In this document: positions 31,764 to 39,868 of the stretch, in pieces
Numbering within the stretch: the stretch's first letter is position 1
How the letters are laid out: the number at the start of each line of letters is the position of its first letter
Assembly (NCBI RefSeq): GCF_028475105.1
Contig: NZ_CP116936.1
Span: 5,207,501-5,271,500 of the forward strand
Length of the DNA stretch: 64,000 nucleotides
Source of the DNA: Micromonospora sp. LH3U1
Lineage (GTDB): Bacteria; Actinomycetota; Actinomycetes; Mycobacteriales; Micromonosporaceae
Direction of reading: 5' to 3'
Notes under the pieces: generated by a model
The model's input: only the letters and a program-made list of their open reading frames with translations
The model's database searches: none
What the model was told of the DNA's origin: nothing
Translations under genes and position numbers: made by a program

Positions 31764-33970
31764 TCAGCGCGGATAGACCACGAACTTGGGGGCCGAACCG
31801 CCCGTGGAAGGCGGTACGCGGTAGTGACGCAGAGTGAACTGCATCATGTCCCGGAACGCGGGATTGGCGATCGCCGCGCCCCCGCCGTTCGGCGCGTAGA
31901 CGAAGACGGCGATCACGTATCGGGGGTTCTCGGCGGGGGCCATCCCGATGAACGAGGACACCTCACCGGGCTGCTTCTTGCCGTTCACCAGCCGCCACCC
32001 GGTGCCGGTCTTGCCGGCGACCCGGTAACCGGGGACCGCGGCGGTCAGGCCGGTGGCATGGTCGACGCTGGTGACCGCCTCCAGCATCGTACGGAGGGCC
32101 ACGGCGTTCTGCGGGCTGAGCACCGACCGGGTCACCGGGGCCGGTGTGGGGGTGCGCTTGCCGTCCGGGCCGATCACCTCCTTGACCAGGTGGGGCTGCA
32201 CGTACGTGCCGTTGTTGGCGATGGCGGCGTACGCGGCGGCCATCTGCAGTGGGGTGGCGTCGACGCTGTGCCCGATCGGCACCGACCCGTGCGACGACCC
32301 GCTCCACTCGTCGGCCGGCAGCAGTCGCCCGCTGGCCTCCCCCGGCATCCCCTCGCCGGTGGGCTTACCCAGCCCGAACCGCTTCTGGTAGTCGATCAGC
32401 CGGTCCCGGCCGAGCTGTTCGGCGATGGTGATGGTGCCGACGTTCGACGAGTAGGCGAGCATCCCCGGCACGCTCATTCGCTTGCCGTCGGCCGGGTGCG
32501 TGTCGGAGAACCAGGTGTCGCCCATCTTGATGCTGTTGGCGATGGGCAGCGTGGTGTCCGGCGTGATCACGCCCTCCTGCAACGCCGCGCCGTAGGTGAT
32601 CGCCTTGTGGATCGAGCCGGGGTCGACGACGAAGCTGGTCGCCGCGTCTTCCCGGGCGACCGGGTCGCTGGGCGTTGGCTTCGCCGCGTTGTAGGTGGGA
32701 TTGCTGGCCTGGGCCAGCACCGCACCGGAGGGAATCTCGATGATCACGGCGACGCCGGTGCCGCCCGGCTGCTGGGCCATGCCGGCGCTGAGGATCTGCT
32801 GCGTCCGGAACTGCAGGTCGCGATTGATGGTGAGGGTCAGCGAGCTGCCCGGCTTGGCGGGCGTGGTCCGGCTGTAGCCGCCCGGGATCGGTGCGGCGAG
32901 GTCACCGAGGCCAGCCTCGTACACCCGCTTGCCGTCCTGCCCGGCGAGCAGGTCGTCGTAGCGGGCCTCCAACCCCTCCAGCCCGTCCATGTCCTGGCTG
33001 GTGAAGCCGATCAGGTTGGCCGCCAGGTCGCCGCCGGGCACGTCACGGCTCTCGTCGCGGTGCACCCCGATGCCGGGCAGCTCCAGCGCCTGCACCCGCT
33101 TGGCGGTCGCGATCTCCACCCCCCGGGCCAGGTAGGCGAACGTGGAATCCTTGCCGTTCTCCAGCTTGCGGGGCTTCATCAGCTCGACGAGCTTCGACGC
33201 CGGGATGCCGAGCAGCGGAGAGAGCGCCTTGGCGACGCCGGGCGGGTCCTTCACCTCGGTCGGGTCGGCGAAGACGTACCGCGCCTCGACACTACGGGCC
33301 AGCGGCGCGCCGGTGCTGTCGTAGATCGCGCCCCGCGGCGCCGGCAGCTCGACCGTGCGGAGGCGGTCGGCGGTGCCGCCACCGGCGTACGCCGGGGCAT
33401 CGACCGCCTGGAGGAAGATCAGCCGGATCCCGATGCTGACAAAGAGCAGCAGGGCGAGCGCGGTGCCCAGTCGCAGGCGCAGCCGCGAGTCGGCCAGCTT
33501 CGGCGGGCGCGGTGGCTTGCGGGACGGCCGGCGGGCCGCAGGGCGGTCGGCGCGGCGCGGCGCGCGCGGTGTGGTCCGGCGGCGCGGCGGCGGCTCGTCG
33601 ACCCCCGGGCCACGAGGGGTACGCGGCGCGACGGTGCGCACCACGCCTCCGCGTCCGGCGGCCGGAGCGTCGCGTCGGCCGGACCGGGCGGCGGCCCGAC
33701 CTCCGTCGAGCACCTGCAACGCCGGCCGGAACGGATCGCCGGACCGGGTGCTGCGCGGCGTACGCCGCTGCTCGGCACCCCGCTCCGGGCCGGTGCGCCG
33801 CGCTCCTCGCGGACGGTCCGGCCCCTCGGGGTGTACGCCCGGGCGCCGGAGATGCCCCCGATGCCCGACTCGCCGGTGCGCGGCTCCCCGTCCGTGGGGC
33901 CGGCGTCACGCGAAGAACCGCGCCGGGACCCCGTGGGGTCCCGGCGCGGCTCGTCCGACCTTGGTGGCAC
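31764..33970 (-). CDS. ftsI: Septal transpeptidase FtsI (PBP class B), N-terminus frameshifted
   Basis: The uninterrupted frame (31764-33719) encodes a class B penicillin-binding protein: Arg-rich cytoplasmic part, one membrane helix (LRLRLGTALALLLFVSIGIRL), dimerisation domain, then the transpeptidase with DPGSIHKAI (SxxK, catalytic Ser), YSSNVG (SxN) and RVAGKTGTGW (KTG). It has no proper start. A GTG at 33970, 3 nt after the ftsL stop, opens a different frame (PPRSDEPRRDP ... ARAYTPRGRTVREE) that looks like the native N-terminus. The original frame resumes as RTGPERGAEQRRTPRS upstream of TTG 33719. One base seems missing between about 33760 and 33835. The catalytic part is intact. Confidence 0.9.
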
Positions 33971-33973
33971 CGG

Positions 33974-34578
33974 TCAGCCTCCCGCACCCTGGCTCGTCAC
34001 CGACGGCTGGCCGGTCGCCGGCTGCGGCACGCCGATGGTCTTGCCGTCCGGCAGCCGGATGTAACCCGGCTCGCCGGCATCCACCAGGCCCAGCCGCCGC
34101 GCCTCGGCGGTCAGGTTGCCCGGCGCCTCGGACTCGGCGATCTGCTTGTCCAACTGCTGCTTCTCCAGGTCCAGTCGAGCCTGCTGCTGCTGCAACCGCT
34201 CGAGCCGGAACGCGTTCTCATTGATCTTGGTGTTGACCGCCAGGATGCCCAGCACCCCACCGACCACCAGCACCACGATCAGCGCCGCGAACGGCGCGCG
34301 CGGCACCGACACCGGCGGTGGCGGCGCCACCCGCAGCCGAGGCGGGCGGGCGCTGGTCGCGGTGCCAGCCTTCTCCACCGGCCGCAGCGCAGCGGTGCCC
34401 TGGGTCGGGAACTCGCGCGCCCCCGGGCGCGAGTCTCCCCCTGCCGGTTCACTCGATCGATGCGTGGCGTACCGTTCCCGAGGCGCGGAGCCCGCTCCGC
34501 CGCGGTCCGGCCCCCCGACCGCGGTGTGCGCTGCCCGCCGCCGGTTACGTCCCGGCGGTCGCGCTTGTCAATGTTCAT
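33974..34578 (-). CDS. ftsL: FtsL-like division protein, N-terminus frameshifted
   Basis: The frame ending at 33974 encodes a short cytoplasmic part, one membrane helix (APFAALIVVLVVGGVLGILAV) and a coiled coil (NENAFRLERLQQQQARLDLEKQQLDKQIAE), the FtsL/DivIC layout; it sits in the ftsL position between rsmH and ftsI. Its only in-frame start is GTG 34378. A better start, ATG 34578 with GGGGGAGGGAC just upstream, opens another frame (MNIDKRDRRDVTGG ...) that joins REFPTQGTAALRPVEKAG if one base is restored in the C5-G3 run at 34420-34427. I take the longer gene as native. FtsL works with FtsQ and DivIC to activate FtsW-FtsI. Confidence 0.82.
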
Positions 34579-34636
34579 GTCCCTCCCCCTCAACATCCGT
34601 CCCTCTGCCGTCCCGGCGCCCCTGACCCCCCACGGA

Positions 34637-35677
34637 TCAGGCGGACCCCGTGCCCGGTTGGTGCATTCCCTTCACCCGTCGGCGAGACCGTTCGCGGTCG
34701 GTCCGCCCTTGCTCTGTCGCGTTCGGGTCGAGTCGCTCCGCGGCCCGCAGCCGCACCGAGGCGGCGCGCGGGTTCGTGGCGACCTCCGCCTCCCCGGGCA
34801 GTTCGGCGCCCCGGCTGAGTAGCCGGAACGTCGGACCGGACCCGGGTAGTTCGACCGGGAGGTCGATCGGGCCCTTGTTGCGGACCCGGTCCGCGAGCGC
34901 CGCCTTGGTGAGCTTGTCCTCCAAGGAGTGGTAGGACAGGACCACCATGCGACCGCCCACGGTCAGTGCGTCGAGTGCGGACGGCAGCGCCGTCTCCAGC
35001 GCTGCCAGCTCTTTGTTTACCTCGATCCGTAAAGCCTGAAACGTTCTCTTTGCCGGGTGCCCGCCCGTTCGTCGGGCCGGTGCCGGGATGGAGTCCCGAA
35101 CGAGCTCCGCCAACAACGCGGACGACGTGATCCGAGCGCGTTCCCGCTCCCGGATGATCGCCGAGGCGATCCGGCCTGCGAACTTCTCCTCGCCGTAGAC
35201 CCGCAGCACCCGGGCCAGGTCCGGATGTGCGTACGTGTTGACCACCTCTTCGGCGGTCACCCCCCGGGTCTGGTCCATCCGCATGTCCAGTGGTGCGTCC
35301 TGGGCGTACGCGAACCCGCGGTCGGGCGCGTCCAACTGCAGCGACGAGACACCCAGGTCGAACAGGATCCCGTCGATGCCCGGATAGCCCAGCCGGTCCA
35401 ACACGTCGGGCAGCTCGTCGTAGACGGCGTGCTCCAGGTGCACCCGGTCGGCGAACCGGGCCAGCCGGACCCGTGCGTGAGCGAGCGCCTCGGTGTCCCG
35501 GTCGAGCCCGATCAGGACCGTCTCCGGGTGCGCCTCCAGCACCGCCTCGGCGTGCCCGGCCAGACCGAGCGTCGCGTCGACGTGGACCGTCCGGCCGCCT
35601 CGACCCAGCGCGGGGGCCAGTAGCTCGAGACATCGCTCGAGCAGCACCGGCACGTGCGTGCCGCGCAACTCCCCCAT
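34637..35677 (-). CDS. rsmH: 16S rRNA m4C1402 methyltransferase RsmH (MraW)
   Basis: The 346-residue SAM enzyme methylates N4 of C1402 in 16S rRNA. Motifs: GTHVPVLLERCLELL at the start, VDATLGLAGHAEAVL near 33-47 (SAM site; the usual GxGGH is seen as GLAGH), GILFDLGVSSLQLD near 103-116, RGFAYAQDAPLDMRMD near 120-135, and VLSYHSLEDKLTK near 255. ATG at 35677 is chosen because HVPVLLE follows as in the family; the frame is open to 35815. It follows mraZ by about 205 nt, in which I see no gene. Confidence 0.95.
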   Translation of the reverse strand: MGELRGTHVPVLLERCLELLAPALGRGGRTVHVDATLGLAGHAEAVLEAHPETVLIGLDRDTEALAHARVRLARFADRVHLEHAVYDELPDVLDRLGYPGIDGILFDLGVSSLQLDAPDRGFAYAQDAPLDMRMDQTRGVTAEEVVNTYAHPDLARVLRVYGEEKFAGRIASAIIRERERARITSSALLAELVRDSIPAPARRTGGHPAKRTFQALRIEVNKELAALETALPSALDALTVGGRMVVLSYHSLEDKLTKAALADRVRNKGPIDLPVELPGSGPTFRLLSRGAELPGEAEVATNPRAASVRLRAAERLDPNATEQGRTDRERSRRRVKGMHQPGTGSA

Positions 35678-35882
35678 GTTGACCCCCACTGGTTGAAACG
35701 TCCGTTCTCGTTGTGCGCCTGTCGTCAGACGGCGCTGCCGTCGTACTGCCAGATCCCCATCCGCTCCCGCCTGACACCGAACTCTCGCCCGATGACCGGA
35801 TCGTGCGCCTGGCACCGGGGAAGGGATGCCAGGAACTCGAAAGCGGCTGGAGATCTCGCAGTACGTCGGGCGCCGTTCCGCC

Positions 35883-36314
35883 CTACAGACCGCCGGGCAG
35901 CACCCCCTCCTCGATGTCGGCGAAGTCGTCTTCGCTCTCGGCGAGGTAGGTCTCCCAGGCGACCTTGTCCCAGATCTCCACCCGCGTGCTCGCGCCGATG
36001 ACCACCAACTCGCGGTCCAGCGCGGCGTACGCCCGCAGGTGGGCAGGAATTGTCACCCGACCCTGCTTGTCCGGAACCTCGTCGTGCGCGCTGGCGAAGA
36101 AGACCCGGCTGTAGGCCCGGGCCGCCTTGTGCGTCATCGGCTGCGCGCGCAACTGCTCCGCGATCCGCTGGAACTCAGGGGTCGGGAAAACGTAGAGACA
36201 GCGCTCCTGTCCTTTGGTGACCACGACACCCCCCGCCAGCTCATCCCGGAACTTGGCCGGAAGGATCAACCGGCCCTTTTCGTCCAGGCGCGGAGTGTGG
36301 GTGCCGAGAAACAT
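35883..36314 (-). CDS. mraZ: Transcriptional regulator MraZ
   Basis: The 143-residue protein has the two AbrB-like repeats of MraZ: MFLGTHTPRLDEKGRLILPAKFRDEL near 1-26 and the second copy DEVPDKQGRVTIPAHLRAYAALDRELVVIGA near 77-107, each with the DxKGR(L/V)xxP motif. MraZ represses the division cluster through direct repeats upstream of its own gene, which are visible here. ATG at 36314 is chosen by the family N-terminus; the open frame extends over the promoter region and is not coding there. Length is normal. Confidence 0.96.
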   Translation of the reverse strand: MFLGTHTPRLDEKGRLILPAKFRDELAGGVVVTKGQERCLYVFPTPEFQRIAEQLRAQPMTHKAARAYSRVFFASAHDEVPDKQGRVTIPAHLRAYAALDRELVVIGASTRVEIWDKVAWETYLAESEDDFADIEEGVLPGGL

Positions 36315-36398
36315 CGGCCCTACCCCCTCGCCCTTGAGCGGCGTTCGCGGCGCCGCTGACCCCCCGGGCCGGTGAGCCCTCCCGGCCTCACCATTGGT

Positions 36399-36430
36399 CC
36401 CCACTCTACTCCACTTCCCTCCACCCGCAA
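36399..36430 (-). promoter_or_regulatory. mraZ promoter with three MraZ boxes
   Basis: Minus strand: GTGGAG (36419-36424), GTGGAG (36409-36414), GTGGGG (36399-36404), spaced exactly 10 bp, one helix turn. They overlap a possible -35 TTGCGG (36425-36430) and -10 TAGAGT (36403-36408) with a 16-nt spacer. Direct repeats of this kind are the known MraZ binding pattern. Direct autorepression is inferred. Confidence 0.65.
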
Positions 36431-36486
36431 CCAGATTCGCCCGCGTGGCGCGTCCGATGCGAGGGCAAAACCGCACGTCACAAGGG

Positions 36487-36502
36487 GTGGAGTGGAGTGG
36501 AG
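36487..36502 (+). repeat. TGGAG triplet repeat in the mraZ-murT gap
   Basis: GTGGAGTGGAGTGGAG, three TGGAG units at 5-bp period, lies on the plus strand about 65 bp from the MraZ boxes and in opposite orientation. It may be an extra MraZ site facing murT or a simple repeat. The rest of the 340-bp gap 36315-36654 shows no gene. Confidence 0.5.
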
Positions 36503-36641
36503 GGCCAGGGCGCCCCTCCGGCGTGGTCCGCTTTCCGACATAGATCGACTCCGTCCGGGGGACGTCCACCCAGCCACCCGCGCAGGCACCACGGCCGAAC
36601 GGTTCACCGTCGGCGGCGATCTGGTGGGGCGGGCGGTCCGG

Positions 36642-36647
36642 TAACCT
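36642..36647 (+). promoter_or_regulatory. -10 element of the murT-gatD promoter
   Basis: TAACCT lies 7 nt before the murT GTG with no ribosome binding site, again the leaderless layout. It supports the GTG at 36655. Confidence 0.5.
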
Positions 36648-36654
36648 CGCTCGC

Positions 36655-37917
36655 GTGACGGACGCGAAAATGCCCCTACGGGCCAAGGTGGCCAGCTCCG
36701 TGTCCCGGACCGCCGCGGCGCTCTCCCGAGCGGCCGGCCGTGGCGACGGTTCGGTGATCGGCGGGTGGATCGGCCTGAAGATCGACCCGGACCTGCTGGC
36801 CCACCTGTCGGCCGGGCGTGCGATCGCGCTCGTCTCCGGCACCAACGGCAAGACCACCACCACCCGGTTGACCTCCGCCGCAGTCGGCGTGCTCGGCCGG
36901 GTCGCCACCAACTCGTTCGGCGCCAACATGCCCAGCGGGCACACCTCGGCGCTGGCCAAGGCCGGCAGCACCCCGTACGCGGTGCTGGAGGTGGACGAGC
37001 ACTACCTCGCTCAGGTGCTGGAGGCGACCGAGCCACACGTGGTCGCGCTGCTGAACCTCTCCCGCGACCAGCTCGACCGCGCCAAGGAGGTCGCCATGAT
37101 GGCGCAGCTCTGGCGCGCGGCGCTGGTCCGGCACACCAACGTGCGGGTGGTGGCCAACGCCGACGACCCGCTGGTGGTGTGGGCCGCCACCCCGCCGGGC
37201 GACCCCGCCCGGGGCATCAACCCGCCGCACGTGACGTGGTTCAGTGCCGGCCAGCGCTGGCACGACGACTCCTGGGTCTGCCCGGAGTGCGGCTCCACGA
37301 TCCAGCGCTCCGGCGAGCAGTGGTGGTGCACCGGCTGCCCGCTGCGCCGACCGGAGCCGCACTGGGTCGTCGAGGACGAAGGGGTGCTCGACCCCACCGG
37401 CGCCTGGCACAAGGTCTCCCTCCAACTGCCAGGCAAGGTCAACCTCGGCAACGCGGCGACCGCGCTGGCGGTGGCCGCCGAGTTCGGCGTCCGCCCGGTC
37501 GACGCGGTGTCCCGCCTCGGCATCGTCACCTCGGTGGCCGGCCGCTACGCGCAGGTCGACAAGGACGGGCGCAACATCCGGCTGCTGCTGGCCAAGAACC
37601 CGGCCAGCTGGCTGGAGGCGTTCGACATGGCCGACGACGCGCCGACCCTGCTCTCCATCAACGCGCGCGACCCCGACGGTCTGGACACCTCCTGGCTCTA
37701 CGACGTCGACTTCGCCCCGCTCCGCGGCCGGCAGGTGTTGATCACCGGTGACCGGGCATACGACCTGGCGGTCCGGCTGGACGTCAACGACGTGCCGTTC
37801 CAGCACGTACGCACCTTCGACGATGCGCTCCGGTCGGTCCCGCCAGGGCGGTTGGAGGTCATCGCGAACTACACCGCGTTCCAGGACATCCGAGCGGAGT
37901 TGGACCGTGTCATCTGA
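36655..37917 (+). CDS. murT: Lipid II isoglutaminyl synthase, MurT ligase subunit
   Basis: The 420-residue Mur-ligase-fold protein activates the alpha-carboxylate of D-Glu in lipid II for amidation. Seen: the ATP site LVSGTNGKTTTTRLTSA near 59-75, EVDEHYL near 112, NLSRDQLDR, NADDPLVVW, and the inserted four-cysteine zinc ribbon CPECGSTI ... CTGCPL near 205-228 that is specific to MurT. The C-terminal MurT domain (YDVDFAPLRGRQVLITGDRAYDLAVRL) follows. It should not be confused with MurD, which lacks the ribbon. The stop overlaps the gatD start by 11 nt. Confidence 0.95.
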   Translation: MTDAKMPLRAKVASSVSRTAAALSRAAGRGDGSVIGGWIGLKIDPDLLAHLSAGRAIALVSGTNGKTTTTRLTSAAVGVLGRVATNSFGANMPSGHTSALAKAGSTPYAVLEVDEHYLAQVLEATEPHVVALLNLSRDQLDRAKEVAMMAQLWRAALVRHTNVRVVANADDPLVVWAATPPGDPARGINPPHVTWFSAGQRWHDDSWVCPECGSTIQRSGEQWWCTGCPLRRPEPHWVVEDEGVLDPTGAWHKVSLQLPGKVNLGNAATALAVAAEFGVRPVDAVSRLGIVTSVAGRYAQVDKDGRNIRLLLAKNPASWLEAFDMADDAPTLLSINARDPDGLDTSWLYDVDFAPLRGRQVLITGDRAYDLAVRLDVNDVPFQHVRTFDDALRSVPPGRLEVIANYTAFQDIRAELDRVI

Positions 37918-38626
37918 GAGCCTGCGCATCGTCTGGATCTACCCCGACCTGCTCTCCACCTACGGCGACCGGGGCAACGCCCTGATCCTCGCCCGTCGGG
38001 CGCGCCAACGCGGCATGCCGGTGGAGGTGCTGGAGGTCCGCTCCGACCAGCAACTGCCCGCGACCGCCGACATCTACCTGGTCGGCGGCGGCGAGGACGG
38101 CCCGCAGGCGCTGGGCGCCCAGCGCCTGCTCGCCGACGGCGGTCTGCACCGGGCGGTCGCCCAGGGTTCGGTGGTGTTCGGCGTCTGCGCCGGCTACCAG
38201 CTGCTCGGCACCTCCTTCTTCGCCAAGGGCGTGCAGTGCCGCGGCCTGGAGCTGCTCGACCTCCAGTCCGACCGGGGCGAGAGCCGGGCCGTCGGCGAGT
38301 TGGCCGGTGAGATCGACCCCCGGCTGGGCCTGCCCCCGCTGACCGGTTTCGAGAACCACGGCGGCCGCACCCACCTCGGTCCGGAGGTCTCCCCGCTGGC
38401 CCGGGTCACCGCCGGGGTGGGCAACGACGGCGCCACCGAGGGCGCGTGGCGCGGCAAGCTGCTGGGCACCTACTCGCACGGTCCGGCGCTGGCCCGCAAC
38501 CCGGCCCTTGCCGACCTGCTGCTGCGCTGGGCCACCGGGGCACACCAGCTCCCGCCGCTGGACGACACCTGGTCGGACCGGCTCCGCAACGAGCGCCGCT
38601 CCGCAGTGGCCGCCGCCCGGGCATGA
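37907..38626 (+). CDS. gatD: Lipid II isoglutaminyl synthase, glutaminase subunit GatD
   Basis: The 239-residue CobB/CobQ-like glutamine amidotransferase supplies ammonia to MurT. Seen: IVWIYPDLLSTYGDRGN near 8-24, Cys94 in FGVCAGYQLLG as nucleophile, and the His in GTYSHGPAL near 189; class members lack the usual Glu of the triad. GTG at 37907 overlaps the murT end. Together they amidate D-Glu at position 2 of the stem peptide to D-iGln, needed for cross-linking in many actinobacteria. Confidence 0.95.
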   Translation: MSSESLRIVWIYPDLLSTYGDRGNALILARRARQRGMPVEVLEVRSDQQLPATADIYLVGGGEDGPQALGAQRLLADGGLHRAVAQGSVVFGVCAGYQLLGTSFFAKGVQCRGLELLDLQSDRGESRAVGELAGEIDPRLGLPPLTGFENHGGRTHLGPEVSPLARVTAGVGNDGATEGAWRGKLLGTYSHGPALARNPALADLLLRWATGAHQLPPLDDTWSDRLRNERRSAVAAARA

Positions 38627-39306
38627 CCCGAGCCGTCCGGCGGCTGCGCCAGCAGCCGTCGGTCGCCCGGTTCGCCCTGCTCGTGCTGCTGATCGGCTGC
38701 TGCGGGCTGCTGCTGCTCCTGGCACCCCGGCCGGATCCGGATCAGCTGCCGTTGTTGGCCGACCGACTGGGCGACCTCGCCCCGGTGGCGGCGATCCTCG
38801 GCGGCGCGTTGCTGCTGGTCGCGCTGGTCCCCCGGACCTTCATCACACTCGCGGCGGGCGCGATCTTCGGCCCGCTGGAGGGCGCCGCGTACGCCCTGGG
38901 CGCCGCACTCGTGGCCGCGGCGATCGGGTTCACGGTCGGCCGGCTGCTCGGCCGGGAGTTCGTCGCCGAACGGGTCCGTGGTCGCCTGGCCCGCCTCGAT
39001 GGCTGGTTCGCCCGGCAGAGCGTGCTCGGCGTGATCACCGTCCGGCTGCTGCCGATCGCCGGCTTCGGGCTGGTCAGCTACGGCTACGGCACGACCGGCG
39101 CACGGGTGCTGCCGTTCCTGACCGGCAGCGTGATCGCGTCCGCGCCGACCGCCTTCGGCTATGCGGCGATCGGCGCGGCGGTCAGCTCCCCCGGCCACAT
39201 CAACTGGTACGCCGCCGCCCCGGCCAGCTTCGGCCTGATCGCCAGCCTGGTGCTCGTACACCAGTGGTGGCGCGCCGAGCGCCGCCGCCGTCGGCTGCCG
39301 GTCTGA
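38623..39306 (+). CDS. DedA/TVP38 (TMEM64)-type membrane protein
   Basis: The 227-residue protein has about six hydrophobic segments and the VTT/SNARE-associated domain features: LVPRTFITLAAGAIFGPLEGAAYALGAALVAAAIGFTVGRLLGREFV near 65-112 and RLLPIAGFGLVSYGYGTTGARVLPFLTGSVI near 140-170. Family members act as phospholipid scramblases or flippases (for DedA, undecaprenyl phosphate recycling). ATG at 38623 overlaps the gatD stop (ATGA), so it is co-transcribed with lipid II amidation genes, and a lipid-carrier role would fit. The substrate is inferred only. Confidence 0.85.
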   Translation: MTRAVRRLRQQPSVARFALLVLLIGCCGLLLLLAPRPDPDQLPLLADRLGDLAPVAAILGGALLLVALVPRTFITLAAGAIFGPLEGAAYALGAALVAAAIGFTVGRLLGREFVAERVRGRLARLDGWFARQSVLGVITVRLLPIAGFGLVSYGYGTTGARVLPFLTGSVIASAPTAFGYAAIGAAVSSPGHINWYAAAPASFGLIASLVLVHQWWRAERRRRRLPV

Positions 39307-39308
39307 CC

Positions 39309-39772
39309 GTGCCCGAGCCGACCGACGGCCCCGCCGAGGTGCCACTCACCGGCGGTTTCATCGCCGACGTGGTTCGGGTCGGCGACACGGTACGACGTAC
39401 CCCGCCCGCCAACCTGGACTTCGTCGGCGCGTTGCTGCACCACTTGGCCGGGGTGGGCGCGGACCTCGCGCCCCGCCACCTGGGCGTCGACGCACGCGGA
39501 CGGCAGATGCTCGGCTACGTCGCGGGGCGGGTGCCGTGGCGGGATCGGGAGGATCCGGCGTTCTTCGCCGACCCCGCGCCTGTCGCCAAAGAACACGGTG
39601 TTCGGGACTTCCCTGCCGGGCCACTTGCCGGTGGCCTTCCTCGACTGGGACCTGGCCGCGCCGGGCCGCCGGATCGAGGACATAGCCTTCGCGGGCTGGC
39701 ACTGGGCGGCGTTGGGCGAGGGTGCCGATCCGGCCGAGCTGGGCCGGCCCCGCACCCCGCACCCCCGCCCGG
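39309..39772 (+). pseudogene. remnant of an aminoglycoside-phosphotransferase-family kinase
   Basis: The frame starting at GTG 39309 encodes LTGGFIADVVRVGDTVRR ... LGYVAGRVPWRDREDPAFFADP, the N-lobe of APH/choline-kinase-like proteins. At about 39578 it jumps to another frame reading LSPKNTVFGTSLPGHLPVAFLDWDLAAPGRRIEDIAFAGWHW, which is the Brenner-motif end (HND..P.N lost its start) and the DWD metal-binding loop. The middle, including the catalytic HxD, is missing, and the 3' end is cut at the inverted repeat at 39773. This is a true deletion, not a one-base error. It followed the DedA-like gene in the same operon. Confidence 0.8.
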
Positions 39773-39847
39773 GTCGATCATGGAGTTGTGGTGGGGGATC
39801 AAACCCCTGTCGAGGGGCGAACCGGGCACCACAACTCCATGATCGAC
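39773..39847. repeat. perfect 21-bp inverted repeat between the kinase remnant and leuS
   Basis: The left arm begins GTCGATCATGGAGTTGTGGT (39773-39793) and the right arm ends TCCATGATCGAC (39827-39847); both arms are 21 nt and exactly complementary. The 33-nt loop holds its own small hairpin (CCCC-TGTCGA-GGGG). It lies between two convergent 3' ends and may act as a bidirectional terminator. Confidence 0.9.
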
Positions 39848-39868
39848 GCTAACAAGGGCGAGCGGGGG

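Noticed and set aside
33292..33987. 231-codon frame over the ftsI 5' end as a separate gene
   Set aside because: Arg/Ala/Pro-rich shadow. The two other frames in this stretch carry the conserved FtsI pieces.
36655..37917. Mur ligase next to mraZ as the missing murD
   Set aside because: It has the MurT zinc ribbon and C-terminal domain and is followed by gatD, so it is MurT.
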